Source: Bacteroidota bacterium (GTDB taxonomy: Bacteria; Bacteroidota; Ignavibacteria; Palsa-1295). Taken from it: a stretch of 34,871 bases of DNA. The notes under the pieces are model-generated. The model had not been told where the DNA came from, did not search any database, and saw nothing but the letters and a program-made list of their open reading frames with translations. The stretch covers positions 1-34,871 of the forward strand of contig JAJPIQ010000014.1 of NCBI GenBank assembly GCA_021324685.1, read 5' to 3'. A program made the translations under genes and the position numbers. Below, piece after piece: positions 1 through 8,505 of the stretch (position 1 is the stretch's first letter; each line of letters begins with the position of its first letter).

Positions 1-807
1 AATGAAGCGATCCGTCTCGATCCCGGCTATGCCGAAGCCTACCTGAGCAAAGCAACCGCGCTCATCGCTCTTTACCGGGGATACGACCATAATCCGGAAT
101 TTCTCAACGAGGCGGAATCGCTGTGCCGGCTAGCGCTTCAACTCAAACCCGGGCTTTCTTCGGTGTATGAGGCGTTCTCGTCGATAGCGATGCTCCGCGG
201 CAACCTGGAAGAAGCAGAGGAAATTGCGAAAGAATTGGTCCGCAAATATCCCGAGGATTACAATAGTCATACGGCGCTTGGATTCTTCTATATGGAGACG
301 TTCCAGCGGGACAAGGCCATCGCTCCGTACGAGGCAGCGGTGCGGCTGAATCCGAATCGGCTCGTGACCTTGTGGAATCTTGTCATAAATTGTGACGCCG
401 CCGGTGAAATGGAAAAACGCGCTAAATGGTCTGCGGTCGCGCTTCCGCTCATCGAACGACACCTTCGGCTTCATCCCGACGATGAGCATAATCGCGTGGT
501 CCATGCCGCTTTGCTGCTCTTTACCGGCAGAACGGAGGAGGCCCTCACCGAGACGAATGAACTTGCGAATCTGAAGGACGGCCATTCACTCTACGATACG
601 GCATGCCTGTTTCAAAATCTCGGCGACTCGATGCAGGCGATGCGAGTGCTACAAAAAGCCCTCGACGCGGGATTCAGGGGTATCCCTGGTCTCTGGATCT
701 TTTTAGATGGCGACCTCGCGCCGTTCGCCGGCACGCCGGAGTATGAAGCGCTGAAAGCAAATGTGAAAAGAATTGAAGCCGAGGAAGCGGCCAAAGTCCG
801 TGGCTGA
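1..807 (+). CDS. TPR-repeat protein, 3' part only
   Basis: The reading frame is open from the first base, so the gene starts before the window and about 268 C-terminal residues are visible. The sequence is made of helical TPR-type units: the first visible residues, NEAIRLDPGYAEAYLSKA, are a classic TPR second helix running into the next repeat, and 'EAAVRLNPNRLVTLWNL' repeats the pattern near residue 110. Such repeats form protein-binding scaffolds and are often the C-terminal part of larger signalling proteins such as kinases, cyclases or O-GlcNAc-transferase-like proteins. The missing N-terminus means the output domain, if any, cannot be identified. The tail is charged (RIEAEEAAKVRG) with no sorting domain or membrane segment. 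A 98-bp gap separates it from trmO. TPR call is firm, specific role unknown. Confidence 0.8.
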   Translation, partial: NEAIRLDPGYAEAYLSKATALIALYRGYDHNPEFLNEAESLCRLALQLKPGLSSVYEAFSSIAMLRGNLEEAEEIAKELVRKYPEDYNSHTALGFFYMETFQRDKAIAPYEAAVRLNPNRLVTLWNLVINCDAAGEMEKRAKWSAVALPLIERHLRLHPDDEHNRVVHAALLLFTGRTEEALTETNELANLKDGHSLYDTACLFQNLGDSMQAMRVLQKALDAGFRGIPGLWIFLDGDLAPFAGTPEYEALKANVKRIEAEEAAKVRG

Positions 808-905
808 TATTTTCATCTCTACGTTCGCAAGGATTCCGCGCCCGCGCCGGCCGAGCGGCGTAACGGATCGGCGAATTCTGTCGTGACGAAGAAGATTATT
901 CGAGA

Positions 906-1685
906 ATGATCCCAAGCCTCACCCTCACCCCCATTGGCTATATCTCCACACCGTTCACGAGCAAAGCCGAGGCGCCGCATCAGCCGGAGGGGGGAGCGGA
1001 GGGAACGATTAAGCTCCTCGAAGGACAGAATTTCGAGCAGGCGCTGGAAGATCTGGTGGGGATGGAAAAGATCTGGCTGCTCTATTGGTTCGACCGGAAC
1101 CCGAACTGGAAACCGAAAGTACTTGTGCCGCGCGGTCCGAGGCAGAAGCGCGGAGTCTTTGCAACGCGTTCGCCGCACAGGCCGAATCCCATTGGGCTTT
1201 CGCTCGTCGATCTTGTCAAAGTGCACGGACTCACACTCCGCGTTCGCAATGTCGATCTGCTCGATGGAACTCCGATTTTAGATATCAAGCCATATCTTCC
1301 GAATGTCGAAGCGCATGCCGATGCGTTTGCAGGATGGATCGAGGAAGCCGCAAAATCGGGAGCATACACGGTGAACTACTCACCGCTTGCGAAGGAGCAA
1401 CTTGCATTTCTTCGCAAGCACGGCGTTAATCTCGCGGAGCGGATCGAGCGCGTTCTTCGCCGCGATCCGTTCCCACATCCCTATAAGCGGATCGAAGAAT
1501 GTGATGGACGGTTGGTACAAGCTATTCGAGGTTGGAGGATCGTTTTTTGCGTCGAAGGTTACATGGTCACGGTCGAAGAGATCCAAAGCGGCTACAGTAA
1601 AGAAGCCTTGAGCGATTTTAATTCTGTATCGGATGCCGAGGCACAGTCCGCGTTCCTGTTATCGTATCGGAATCGGGAAGTTTGA
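906..1685 (+). CDS. trmO: tRNA (adenine(37)-N6)-methyltransferase TrmO
   Basis: The 259-aa product matches the TrmO/TsaA (YaeB) family, which uses S-adenosylmethionine to methylate the N6 of t6A37 in tRNA-Thr, giving m6t6A. The N-terminal half is the beta-barrel TsaA domain. It opens with 'LTPIGYISTPF' and holds the family hallmarks 'RSPHRPNPIGLS' near residues 91-102 and 'DGTPILDIKPYLP' near 121-133. The C-terminal third, with 'RRDPFPHP' and 'GWRIVFCVEGYMVTVEEI', is the small alpha/beta domain normally found in YaeB-type members, so the length is normal. The ATG at 906 directly begins the conserved barrel. Its stop lies about 40 bp before the start chosen for the next gene. Two tRNA-Thr genes, the likely substrates, occur about 30 kb away in the same window. 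Confidence 0.9.
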   Translation: MIPSLTLTPIGYISTPFTSKAEAPHQPEGGAEGTIKLLEGQNFEQALEDLVGMEKIWLLYWFDRNPNWKPKVLVPRGPRQKRGVFATRSPHRPNPIGLSLVDLVKVHGLTLRVRNVDLLDGTPILDIKPYLPNVEAHADAFAGWIEEAAKSGAYTVNYSPLAKEQLAFLRKHGVNLAERIERVLRRDPFPHPYKRIEECDGRLVQAIRGWRIVFCVEGYMVTVEEIQSGYSKEALSDFNSVSDAEAQSAFLLSYRNREV

Positions 1686-1723
1686 ATGTCGTGATTCTTC
1701 TTCCGTCGAAGTGTTCAGAGTGT

Positions 1724-4609
1724 ATGAAATTCCGAGTCGTAACTTCGCTTTTATTTTCTATATTTCTTGTAACTCCTGCCTTTGCCCAGGTTACGGTCTC
1801 TGTTGACAGCGCGGTCCACTACCAGACCATCGATGGCTGGGGACAGGGCGGGGGAGTTTTTAGCGCCCTGAATTTCAGTCTCAATCAAACCTCGGGGCAG
1901 GCCCTGCAGGACACCCTCGATTACCAATATCTCCGCGACATGGCGCTCGATCTGGGCCTCACCGGTTCCCGAATGTGGGAGGTCGGTCCACGTGCGGATG
2001 GGACGGGCATCGATCTCAACGGCAATTGCGATTCGCTCGATTGGACAAAGTTCCAGGCCGCCGCTCCGTATGCTACGGTCGCGCCGTATGCGGTTTATTT
2101 TAAACAGTTAGTCGAAGGACAGGGACTCAAAACGAATTTTTACTCGAGCCCCACCTATCCCTCCTTTGCGACAATGGCCAAGCCGTGGGTGCAATACGAT
2201 CCGGGCGAACGCGCACTGCAGATCTGGGCAGACGCGCTTTGGTGGAAGGAGCAGGGGATCGATATTAACTATGCGGTGATCCAGAATGAGCCGCAATTCG
2301 GAAGTTCGTGGAATACGCAAGTCCTTTCCGACGATGTTGCCGCAGTCGGCCCGCGATTGATCGCGCATGGGCTTGGAACGAAAGTTCAGTGGGCGGAAGG
2401 CGTCGATCCGCATACGACGTGGATGTACGATACCAATACGCACCGTGACAACACATGGTGGTCGTATGTCGGCAGGCTTTCGTATCATCGCTATGGAACG
2501 GACGATCCTTACCGAAGCTATCTGGCGGACTCCGCTCGCGTGCATGGAATAACGACGGCACAGACGGAAATGGGTAATCCTGGCGTTGAGGACATCGTGA
2601 GCGACCTTGTGCTGGGTAATGTAACGTATTGGGAGGTCGGTTACACCGGTGCAGTATCTGCGACTCCTGGTGGGACGAACTGGCTGCCCGGTGGGACCTA
2701 TTATCGCATGCGGCAGCTCCTGCATTACGTTCGGCCCGGAGACATGCGGATCGCTGCCACGTCGAACGATTCTATGGTCCAGACGGTCGCGTTCAAAGGC
2801 AAGAACGGGATCACGACGGTAGTGATAAGCCACAGGACTAATGAATCGGTAACGATCACCGGGTTGCGCCCCGGCGAATATGGACTTTCGGAGTCGCCCA
2901 ATGGCGCGACCGCATATCAGGAGTATGGAATTAAAACGGTTGGGAGCGACGGCACGATATCCTTTACGGTCGGCGCGAGCAATGGGCAAACAGCTACGGC
3001 GACGCTGTATCCGTATGTGGGACCGAATCATCCCCCTTCGATCGAATGGGCAAAGTCCGACTCCGGTTATCTTATTACGCCGCTGACCTCGGTGAATCTG
3101 AGCGCGGCGGTCGCCGATGCGGAACTCGATCCGCTGACGTATCAGTGGTCGATTTTCGCACAACCTACCGGGGCGAATGCCAGCTTCACATCTCCTGCAT
3201 CTCTCAATACAAAGGTCACGGACCTCACAATTGCCGGGATGTATATTTTCATGCTCTCGGTATCGGATGGCATGAATACGACTACACGCAAGGTCTTTCT
3301 CCAGGTGTACGACTCGAATCCGCCGCCATGGCTTTGGCAATCGGGCTTTCGATTTGGCCAACCCTATGGGCTGGTCTTTGCCGATCCACAGGATACCACT
3401 CATGCGAACGTTGAATTGCCGACGTCATCGTGTACGCTGCAGGTCGGTATCAGCGATCTGGCGAATTCGAATTTCACGGGCCGAGGCAAGTGGCGCCTCA
3501 TAAGCGAACCGGCGGGAGCACATGCCGTCGTCGATTCAACAATCTACATTTTTATCAGCATTCGAGCCAACGTTACGGGCATGACGGTTCCCGGCGATTA
3601 TGTTTTCCAGTGTAACGTAACGGTTCCCGGTAAGCCGGACCTGGTCGATCGCGTGATCTGTACGGTCCATCCAGCAAGTTCCGGACCCACCATCAAATCG
3701 GTCATTGCAACGCCTGGAGCGATCGATCTTCCACAGGATACTTTACAACTCGCTGCGAATGTGAGCGATACCTCGGGTCAACTGCTTCGATATTGGTGGG
3801 AAGTGAAGTCCGCACCGCCCGGTTCGAATCCGGTATTCGATCATCAGGGATTGGCACAGACCACGGTGAGAGGGCTGGACGTCCCGGGGCCGTACACTTT
3901 TACCTTACGCGCCTTTGACGATCTGCACATGGCGACGAAAGATGTGGGCTTCTCGGTAAGTGTGGGCGGAGGCAAAGCCAAACTCGCGCTCGAACCGGCC
4001 ACTATCATCGACTTTGGAACGGTCGATACCGGAAAGTTTTCGGAAGCTTTGGCGACCATCCTGAACGTGGGGACCGGCCCGATCACCGTGAATGCGATCT
4101 CTGTAAGTGCGTCGGCGGCAGGACCTCCCTTTTCGGTGCGACCGCAGCCGGCTCCGCCTTTTGTTGTGGCGGCAGGGGATTCGATCCATCTTGTGGTCTC
4201 ATTTACACCGCATGTGGCGGGCGTGCAAACGGGAACCCTTACCGTGACGCTCGCCGATGGAGCGTTGGATTCCGTTTCGTTGATCGGCAATGGAACGGCT
4301 CCTGCGAGTGAAGTATGGGGAATGCCAAACCGTTCGAGCGCGCTTAGTATAATTCCCAACCCGGTGAACGCCGAGGCCGAGTGCCAACTGACCCTTCCAA
4401 ATTCTGGCAGTATCGCTATCGCTGTTTTTTCGGCGGATGGAAGGGAAGTTATGCAGGGGCCGGCGCGCTTTGTTCCAGCCGGCCGATCCACGATCCCACT
4501 GGACCTCGGTTCATTAGCTTCCGGCCATTATTTTCTGCGAGTACACGTAGACCCACAACAGGAGAAGGGAAGTGAGGAGATCGTCCTGCCTTTTGTTGTG
4601 GAGCATTGA
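1724..4609 (+). CDS. Secreted GH30-like glycoside hydrolase with PKD-like domains and T9SS sorting domain
   Basis: The ATG at 1724 is preferred over an upstream in-frame start at 1682 because it gives a clean signal peptide, MKFRVVTSLLFSIFLVTPAFA, followed by Q. The mature protein opens with 'YQTIDGWGQGGG', typical of the clan GH-A/GH30 barrel. The likely acid/base is Glu189 in 'VIQNEP' and the likely nucleophile is Glu282 in 'AQTEMGN'. A beta-rich domain follows the barrel, then PKD/Ig-like segments beginning around 'LDPLTYQWSIF' and 'GQLLRYWWEV', then a choice-of-anchor-D-like segment ('TIIDFGTVDTG', 'VVSFTPHVAGVQTGTLTV'). The last roughly 80 residues ('LSIIPNPVNAEAECQL', 'SGHYFLRV') form a type A Por/T9SS C-terminal sorting domain. 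I infer a cell-surface or released polysaccharide-degrading enzyme; the substrate (glucan, xylan or other) cannot be told. It is convergent with the ABC transporter genes, 31 bp away. Confidence 0.72.
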   Translation: MKFRVVTSLLFSIFLVTPAFAQVTVSVDSAVHYQTIDGWGQGGGVFSALNFSLNQTSGQALQDTLDYQYLRDMALDLGLTGSRMWEVGPRADGTGIDLNGNCDSLDWTKFQAAAPYATVAPYAVYFKQLVEGQGLKTNFYSSPTYPSFATMAKPWVQYDPGERALQIWADALWWKEQGIDINYAVIQNEPQFGSSWNTQVLSDDVAAVGPRLIAHGLGTKVQWAEGVDPHTTWMYDTNTHRDNTWWSYVGRLSYHRYGTDDPYRSYLADSARVHGITTAQTEMGNPGVEDIVSDLVLGNVTYWEVGYTGAVSATPGGTNWLPGGTYYRMRQLLHYVRPGDMRIAATSNDSMVQTVAFKGKNGITTVVISHRTNESVTITGLRPGEYGLSESPNGATAYQEYGIKTVGSDGTISFTVGASNGQTATATLYPYVGPNHPPSIEWAKSDSGYLITPLTSVNLSAAVADAELDPLTYQWSIFAQPTGANASFTSPASLNTKVTDLTIAGMYIFMLSVSDGMNTTTRKVFLQVYDSNPPPWLWQSGFRFGQPYGLVFADPQDTTHANVELPTSSCTLQVGISDLANSNFTGRGKWRLISEPAGAHAVVDSTIYIFISIRANVTGMTVPGDYVFQCNVTVPGKPDLVDRVICTVHPASSGPTIKSVIATPGAIDLPQDTLQLAANVSDTSGQLLRYWWEVKSAPPGSNPVFDHQGLAQTTVRGLDVPGPYTFTLRAFDDLHMATKDVGFSVSVGGGKAKLALEPATIIDFGTVDTGKFSEALATILNVGTGPITVNAISVSASAAGPPFSVRPQPAPPFVVAAGDSIHLVVSFTPHVAGVQTGTLTVTLADGALDSVSLIGNGTAPASEVWGMPNRSSALSIIPNPVNAEAECQLTLPNSGSIAIAVFSADGREVMQGPARFVPAGRSTIPLDLGSLASGHYFLRVHVDPQQEKGSEEIVLPFVVEH

Positions 4610-4640
4610 GCGGCTGCCACCAAAAATCAAGATGGAACGA

Positions 4641-5366
4641 TCATCGACGAACGTTCCGAACTTCATCGGTAATTTTATCCTGCAATAATTGCTTGAGCGC
4701 CGGAAGTTTTTGTTGATTCAGGTCTTCAAGAATTTCTTCTTTCAATGAATGGACGTTTGCCGGCGTGTAGGACTGTTCAATGTGACCATGGTGTAGCCAG
4801 TGTATCTCCTCGCAGATGGATGTGAGCGATTCGAGGATATGTGACGTGACTAATATGGTCTTTCCTGAACCGGCAAAAGCCAGGAGGATTTGCGAGAGAA
4901 GAAGATTTGTCTCGATGTCTAACCCATTAAAAGGCTCATCGAGCATGACAAAAGGCCGGTCAAGAGCAAAAATTGCCAATAAGGCTAATTTCTTTTTCAT
5001 GCCGGTCGAGTATGTGCTGATGAAATCTCGTAATGGCAATTCAAAGAGTTCATTCCATCGATGGTAATCGAACAAAGGGTTTTTCGATGTGAATATCTTC
5101 AAGTATTCCCGGCCTGTGATCATGGGGTAAAAATAAAGCTCGGTCTCAAGATAAGCAACATCTTCCGTCCTCAATGGTCGTGCATTCCATTCGATCGAAC
5201 CGGCTTGCGGAAGGACGGTTCCATAGATCGAATTAAGAAGCGTTGTTTTGCCTTCGCCATTCCGCCCGACCAATCCGTGAATACGCTGCGGCGCAAGGGA
5301 AAGAGATAGTTCGTTGAGCACCGGTTCTTCGCCGTAATCGACGGTCAGGTCCTTAATCTCAAGCAT
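4641..5366 (-). CDS. ABC transporter ATP-binding protein
   Basis: The 241-aa ATPase subunit has Walker A GRNGEGKT at residues 34-41, a degenerate signature YSTGMKKK near 119-126 instead of LSGGQ, and Walker B FVMLDEP near 139-145, followed by the D-loop-like 'NGLD' and the H-loop 'VTSH'. The 'STGMKKKL' form of the signature is usual in ABC-2-type exporters. The start codon overlaps the 3' end of the membrane-protein gene by 8 bp, showing translational coupling, and the pair should form one exporter. No substrate-binding protein is present, which favours export. The substrate is unknown. Confidence 0.9.
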   Translation of the reverse strand: MLEIKDLTVDYGEEPVLNELSLSLAPQRIHGLVGRNGEGKTTLLNSIYGTVLPQAGSIEWNARPLRTEDVAYLETELYFYPMITGREYLKIFTSKNPLFDYHRWNELFELPLRDFISTYSTGMKKKLALLAIFALDRPFVMLDEPFNGLDIETNLLLSQILLAFAGSGKTILVTSHILESLTSICEEIHWLHHGHIEQSYTPANVHSLKEEILEDLNQQKLPALKQLLQDKITDEVRNVRR

Positions 5367-6318
5367 GTGAGTAATTCCGATGAGAATACATGGGGAGGTG
5401 GAGCTTTATTTTGCGATACAAGCGCCATTCGTACGCCAACGTCACAGGAACGAATGCAATCGAAGCCGTGAGTAGGATCAAACGCACATCGTTTTGAGCC
5501 GACTGATTTTTGCCTTCTTCAAAGTGCGCGTACTTTATTAGCAGGGATCCTACCACGATTATCATACAAATACATAAAACTACAGCGATGACCCACCAAT
5601 GTTCGAATCGCATTTTGAGCAGGGTAAGAATGATAAGGGGGGCCGCAAAACACAGGAATAGGCTGACGGATTGTTTAAGTTTTCGTCCCAAAAAACTGTT
5701 TGTCGAAGCGAACCCGTCTATCATGAGATAGGATTCGCACGGCCCATAAAAGGAAGCAACATTGTACGCAAGAAATAAGACTGACAATAGTGAAAGTGAA
5801 GCGTTCAGGACGCCGAGCGAACCGATGGCATAAATAACAATAAAGTTGATAACGCGTTGGCGGATGCCTGCCTGCCATTCAAAAGCGCCATCTGGCAAAA
5901 AACCTCCAATCCGAATTCCTACGGAGCGAATCGGTTTCCATTCAATAAAACCGGCAAATATTGCAATAAGGACGGAAGAGATCACCAAAACCCAGTTTTT
6001 ATACGCTACGAGAATGAGTGCGAATGGGAGTACGATCAATAAATTCTCGAATACTAAAAATTTACGATAATCGTCTATTGCTACGCGAAGAAATTTTTTA
6101 TCTTTCCGATATATCTGCAGAACGAATGCAAGCACGCAATACGCACTAAAAGCCACCTGCGGAAACGATTGCTCGACATTATTTGCCCCAAGGATATCGA
6201 TCCCCTCTGCAACAATAATAAGTGCAGCGATTTCTTTATGGAGTCGTTTTAAGTATCGGAAAGCGATCCGAATGTGAAGCCGGAAAAGATAAACAAAAGT
6301 AGGATTTTGAAATGGCAT
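5359..6318 (-). CDS. ABC transporter permease-like membrane protein
   Basis: The 319-aa protein is strongly hydrophobic with about seven or eight membrane segments. Examples are 'FSAYCVLAFVLQIY', 'LLIVLPFALILVAY', 'WVLVISSVLIAIFAGFI', 'VINFIVIYAIGSLGVL', 'SLLSVLFLAYNVASFY', 'FAAPLIILTLL' and 'WWVIAVVLCICMIIVVG'. It has no recognisable soluble domain. The 8-bp overlap with the ATPase gene, and its place upstream of it in the same operon, identify it as the partner permease, though I do not recognise its exact family by sequence. The N-terminus is cytoplasmic-looking (FRYLKRLHKE). It is probably an inner-membrane exporter subunit. Confidence 0.72.
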   Translation of the reverse strand: MPFQNPTFVYLFRLHIRIAFRYLKRLHKEIAALIIVAEGIDILGANNVEQSFPQVAFSAYCVLAFVLQIYRKDKKFLRVAIDDYRKFLVFENLLIVLPFALILVAYKNWVLVISSVLIAIFAGFIEWKPIRSVGIRIGGFLPDGAFEWQAGIRQRVINFIVIYAIGSLGVLNASLSLLSVLFLAYNVASFYGPCESYLMIDGFASTNSFLGRKLKQSVSLFLCFAAPLIILTLLKMRFEHWWVIAVVLCICMIIVVGSLLIKYAHFEEGKNQSAQNDVRLILLTASIAFVPVTLAYEWRLYRKIKLHLPMYSHRNYSHA

Positions 6319-6390
6319 TGTCGGAACCGGCTACGGTGCTTTCGAGATCATTGTTCCGATCATGTGGAAATAAAGAGAGCTAAACGGACA

Positions 6391-6867
6391 TTATTTTATT
6401 TCCACCCATACTTCCATGACGGCATCGGACGGATTGAGCGCCCGTTCGTCGTAGAATTCCAGATCGGCGAGATACGCGCGTTCACCGCCTAATTCGTCCG
6501 CGGGCATGGACCAAATGCGCTGCCATAATCTTGGGACGACTTCATACAGGGGGCCTCGATCGGAAGTGAAAACCGCGTATCGTGCGGCACCGATGGTCTT
6601 GGCTATCATTCCTTCCGGAACAACATCCGAACTCACGACTTTTGGACCGATGAAAAATGTATAGTCGCCCTTCGCATCCGATTCATAATCGGTATACATC
6701 GCTAAGACATTTGTATCGGCTCGGTTCGGAATTTTGTCCAGGAGATTTCCGGAAACGATGCGGTCCCACATGGGCCCGATGATTCCTTCGGGCGACATTT
6801 CCCTTGCATTGTTCGTCCTCTGGGCGATGCCGATGACCGTAAAAGCAGGAAGGTGCCTGATCGTCAT
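6391..6867 (-). CDS. GyrI-like / AraC effector-binding domain protein
   Basis: This 158-aa protein lacks a DNA-binding domain and consists only of the ligand-binding fold seen in GyrI/SbmC, Rob and BmrR C-terminal domains. Visible hallmarks are the opening strand 'RHLPAFTVIGIAQRTNN', the central 'ADTNVLAMYTDYESDAKGDYTFFIGPKV', 'GARYAVFTSDRG' followed by 'VPRLWQRIWSMPADELG', and the closing 'VMEVWVEIK'. Stand-alone members bind hydrophobic or cationic small molecules; some hydrolyse or sequester toxins, and GyrI itself shields DNA gyrase. No specific ligand can be assigned. It lies 24 bp downstream of prfB on the same strand and could be co-transcribed with it. Confidence 0.8.
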   Translation of the reverse strand: MTIRHLPAFTVIGIAQRTNNAREMSPEGIIGPMWDRIVSGNLLDKIPNRADTNVLAMYTDYESDAKGDYTFFIGPKVVSSDVVPEGMIAKTIGAARYAVFTSDRGPLYEVVPRLWQRIWSMPADELGGERAYLADLEFYDERALNPSDAVMEVWVEIK

Positions 6868-6891
6868 TTTCGTATCGAAGAAATTCCGGCT

Positions 6892-8047
6892 TTACAGATC
6901 TTCGTCTGCGGTGTCGGTCACTTTTAGCTTGCCGCCCTCGAAGAGAAGGTAGGACTTCATAAATTCGGTGATATCTCCGTCCATCACTGCCTGGACGTCG
7001 GTCTTGGCGACTTTCGTCCGATGGTCTTTTACCATCGTGTAGGGCTGGAAGACATACGAACGGATCTGGGAGCCCCAGGTGATCTTTTTCTTGGAGCCTT
7101 CGATCGCGGCCAGCCGTGCTTCTTCGATCTCGCGGTTGATCGCAGCAATGCGAGACTTGAGCATCTTCATGGCCCGTTCGCCATTCTGGAGTTGGGAACG
7201 TTCTTCCTGGCACGCGGCGATCACCGTATGCTGGTTGCCCTCGAGGTCCGTATATTTATACGTGAGCCGGACCGCCGTTTCCACCTTATTTACGTTCTGG
7301 CCGCCCTTGCCACCGGAACGATACGTATCGCGCTGCAAAAAGGCCGGATTGATCACGATCTCTGTATTCTCTTCTTCGATGACAGGATAGGCATAGACGC
7401 TCGCGAAACTGGTGTGGCGGCGGGCATTCGCATCGTAGGGCGAAATGCGGACGAGGCGATGCACTCCGTTCTCGGTCTTGAGATAGCCGAACGCATTTTC
7501 GCCATCGATCTCGAGCGTGGCGGATTTAATTCCCGCCGCTTCGCCGGGCTGCTCATCGAGGAGGCGGACTTTGTAGCCGTTGCGCTCTGCCCAGCGGGTG
7601 TACATGCGCTCCAGCATTTCCGCCCAGTCGCATGCTTCCGTACCACCCTGGCCGGCATTGATCGTCAGGATCGAGTCCTTATAATCGTCCGGCTTATTCA
7701 GCATCACGGCGAGTTCCTGGGAGGCCAGATCGTTCGAAAGTTCCGAAAATTCCTGTGCCACCTGCGGGACGAGCGAATCGTCCTCGCGAGCGAACTCGAG
7801 GAGTTCTTCCGCATCGTCGAGGCGCGAACGGAGTTTCTGGAAATCGTCGCGCTCCTTTTTGAGGCGCGAAAGTTCCTGCATGATCTTCTGGGCTCTTTTC
7901 GGGTCGTCCCAGAATGGGGCCTGGCCGGATTCCTGCTCTAAGGCTTCGATCCGTCGTTCTTTGGGACCTAAGTCAAAGAGAGTCGCCGAGCTCTGCGAGG
8001 CGGGCGCGCAGATCGGCAATTTGGGTGGAGGTAATCTCGTTGGTCAT
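6892..8047 (-). CDS. prfB: Peptide chain release factor 2 (RF2), expressed by +1 programmed frameshift
   Basis: RF2 recognises UGA and UAA and triggers peptide release. The gene is in two frames. Codons 1-24 start at the ATG at 8047 and run to an in-frame TGA at 7975-7973. Skipping one T after CTT gives the second frame from 7974 to the stop at 6892, a product of about 384 aa. The peptidyl-release loop is intact as GGQ (about residues 248-250, in RSGGKGGQNVNK). The anticodon-like tripeptide reads SPY in 'VRISPYDANARRHTSF' where E. coli has SPF. An N-terminal ATG within the second frame (8019) is not the real start, because the 24-codon leader peptide is the conserved RF2 N-terminal helix. The frameshift normally autoregulates RF2: low RF2 favours shifting. 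Confidence 0.93.
7972..7978 (-). other. prfB +1 frameshift site (CTTTGAC)
   Basis: On the reverse strand the bases read CTT TGA C, the universal RF2 recoding heptamer: a Leu codon that slips on U, a UGA stop in the zero frame, and a following C that weakens termination. The upstream bases GAGCTCGGCGACTCT hold no AGGGGG-type internal Shine-Dalgarno stimulator at the usual distance. Confidence 0.92.
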
Positions 8048-8171
8048 AAAAATCAGGGCCGTAAACCGAGGAAATCCGGAATAAGATTCGCGGAATCGCA
8101 AAAAAGAAAACGGGGAAGCCCTTCGAGAAAGACACAGGGCGTTCCGGAATGCTCCTGGCGGAATAAACATC

Positions 8172-8235
8172 GAGCAGCGAGGCTGTAGAGCAGCGAGGCT
8201 GTAGAGCAGCGAGGCTGTAGAGCAGCGAGGCCGTG
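8172..8235. repeat. Four tandem 16-bp repeats
   Basis: The unit GAGCAGCGAGGCTGTA occurs at 8172-8187, 8188-8203 and 8204-8219 without change. A fourth copy at 8220-8235 has two differences (CTGTA becomes CCGTG). The unit length is not a multiple of three, so this is not a coding repeat. The arrays look like slippage products or a clonal marker. Confidence 0.92.
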
Positions 8236-8491
8236 CGATGCCAGTGAATCCACCCGGAGGGAGTGCAGGCATCCCTGACTGCACTCGGTACAAGGGAATA
8301 AAGAACCGTTTATATCCCACGTATCAGCGGGCACCCGCCTTGTGGACCGCTTACTTCCACTGTCCCTTGGCCTGCGGAGCTCCTCATGGGGAGGCCATGC
8401 TTGCGAAGCGCGGCAGTCCCTTCATGAGCGGCTCGGCACGGAGTTCCCATCGGAACCTCCTGAGACCGTCGGAGATCATCACGTGTTCCCA

Positions 8492-8505
8492 CGCAGCATG
8501 CTGCG
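8492..8505. repeat. 14-bp perfect palindrome
   Basis: CGCAGCATGCTGCG is fully self-complementary and sits between the arms of the 21-bp inverted repeat. It could be a protein-binding site or recombination point, or simply part of the repeat element. No nearby gene start depends on it. Confidence 0.6.

Noticed and set aside
2108-3403. Long reverse open frame (431 codons) inside the GH30-like gene
   Set aside because: It is antisense to a coding sequence with clear domains, is rich in Arg/His/Ile from mirrored codons and has no family resemblance.
7021-7941. 306-codon forward frame opposite prfB
   Set aside because: It is the mirror of the RF2 coding sequence; RF2 motifs on the other strand are unambiguous.
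8172-8235. CRISPR array
   Set aside because: The 16-bp units are directly adjacent with no spacers, and no cas gene is present.
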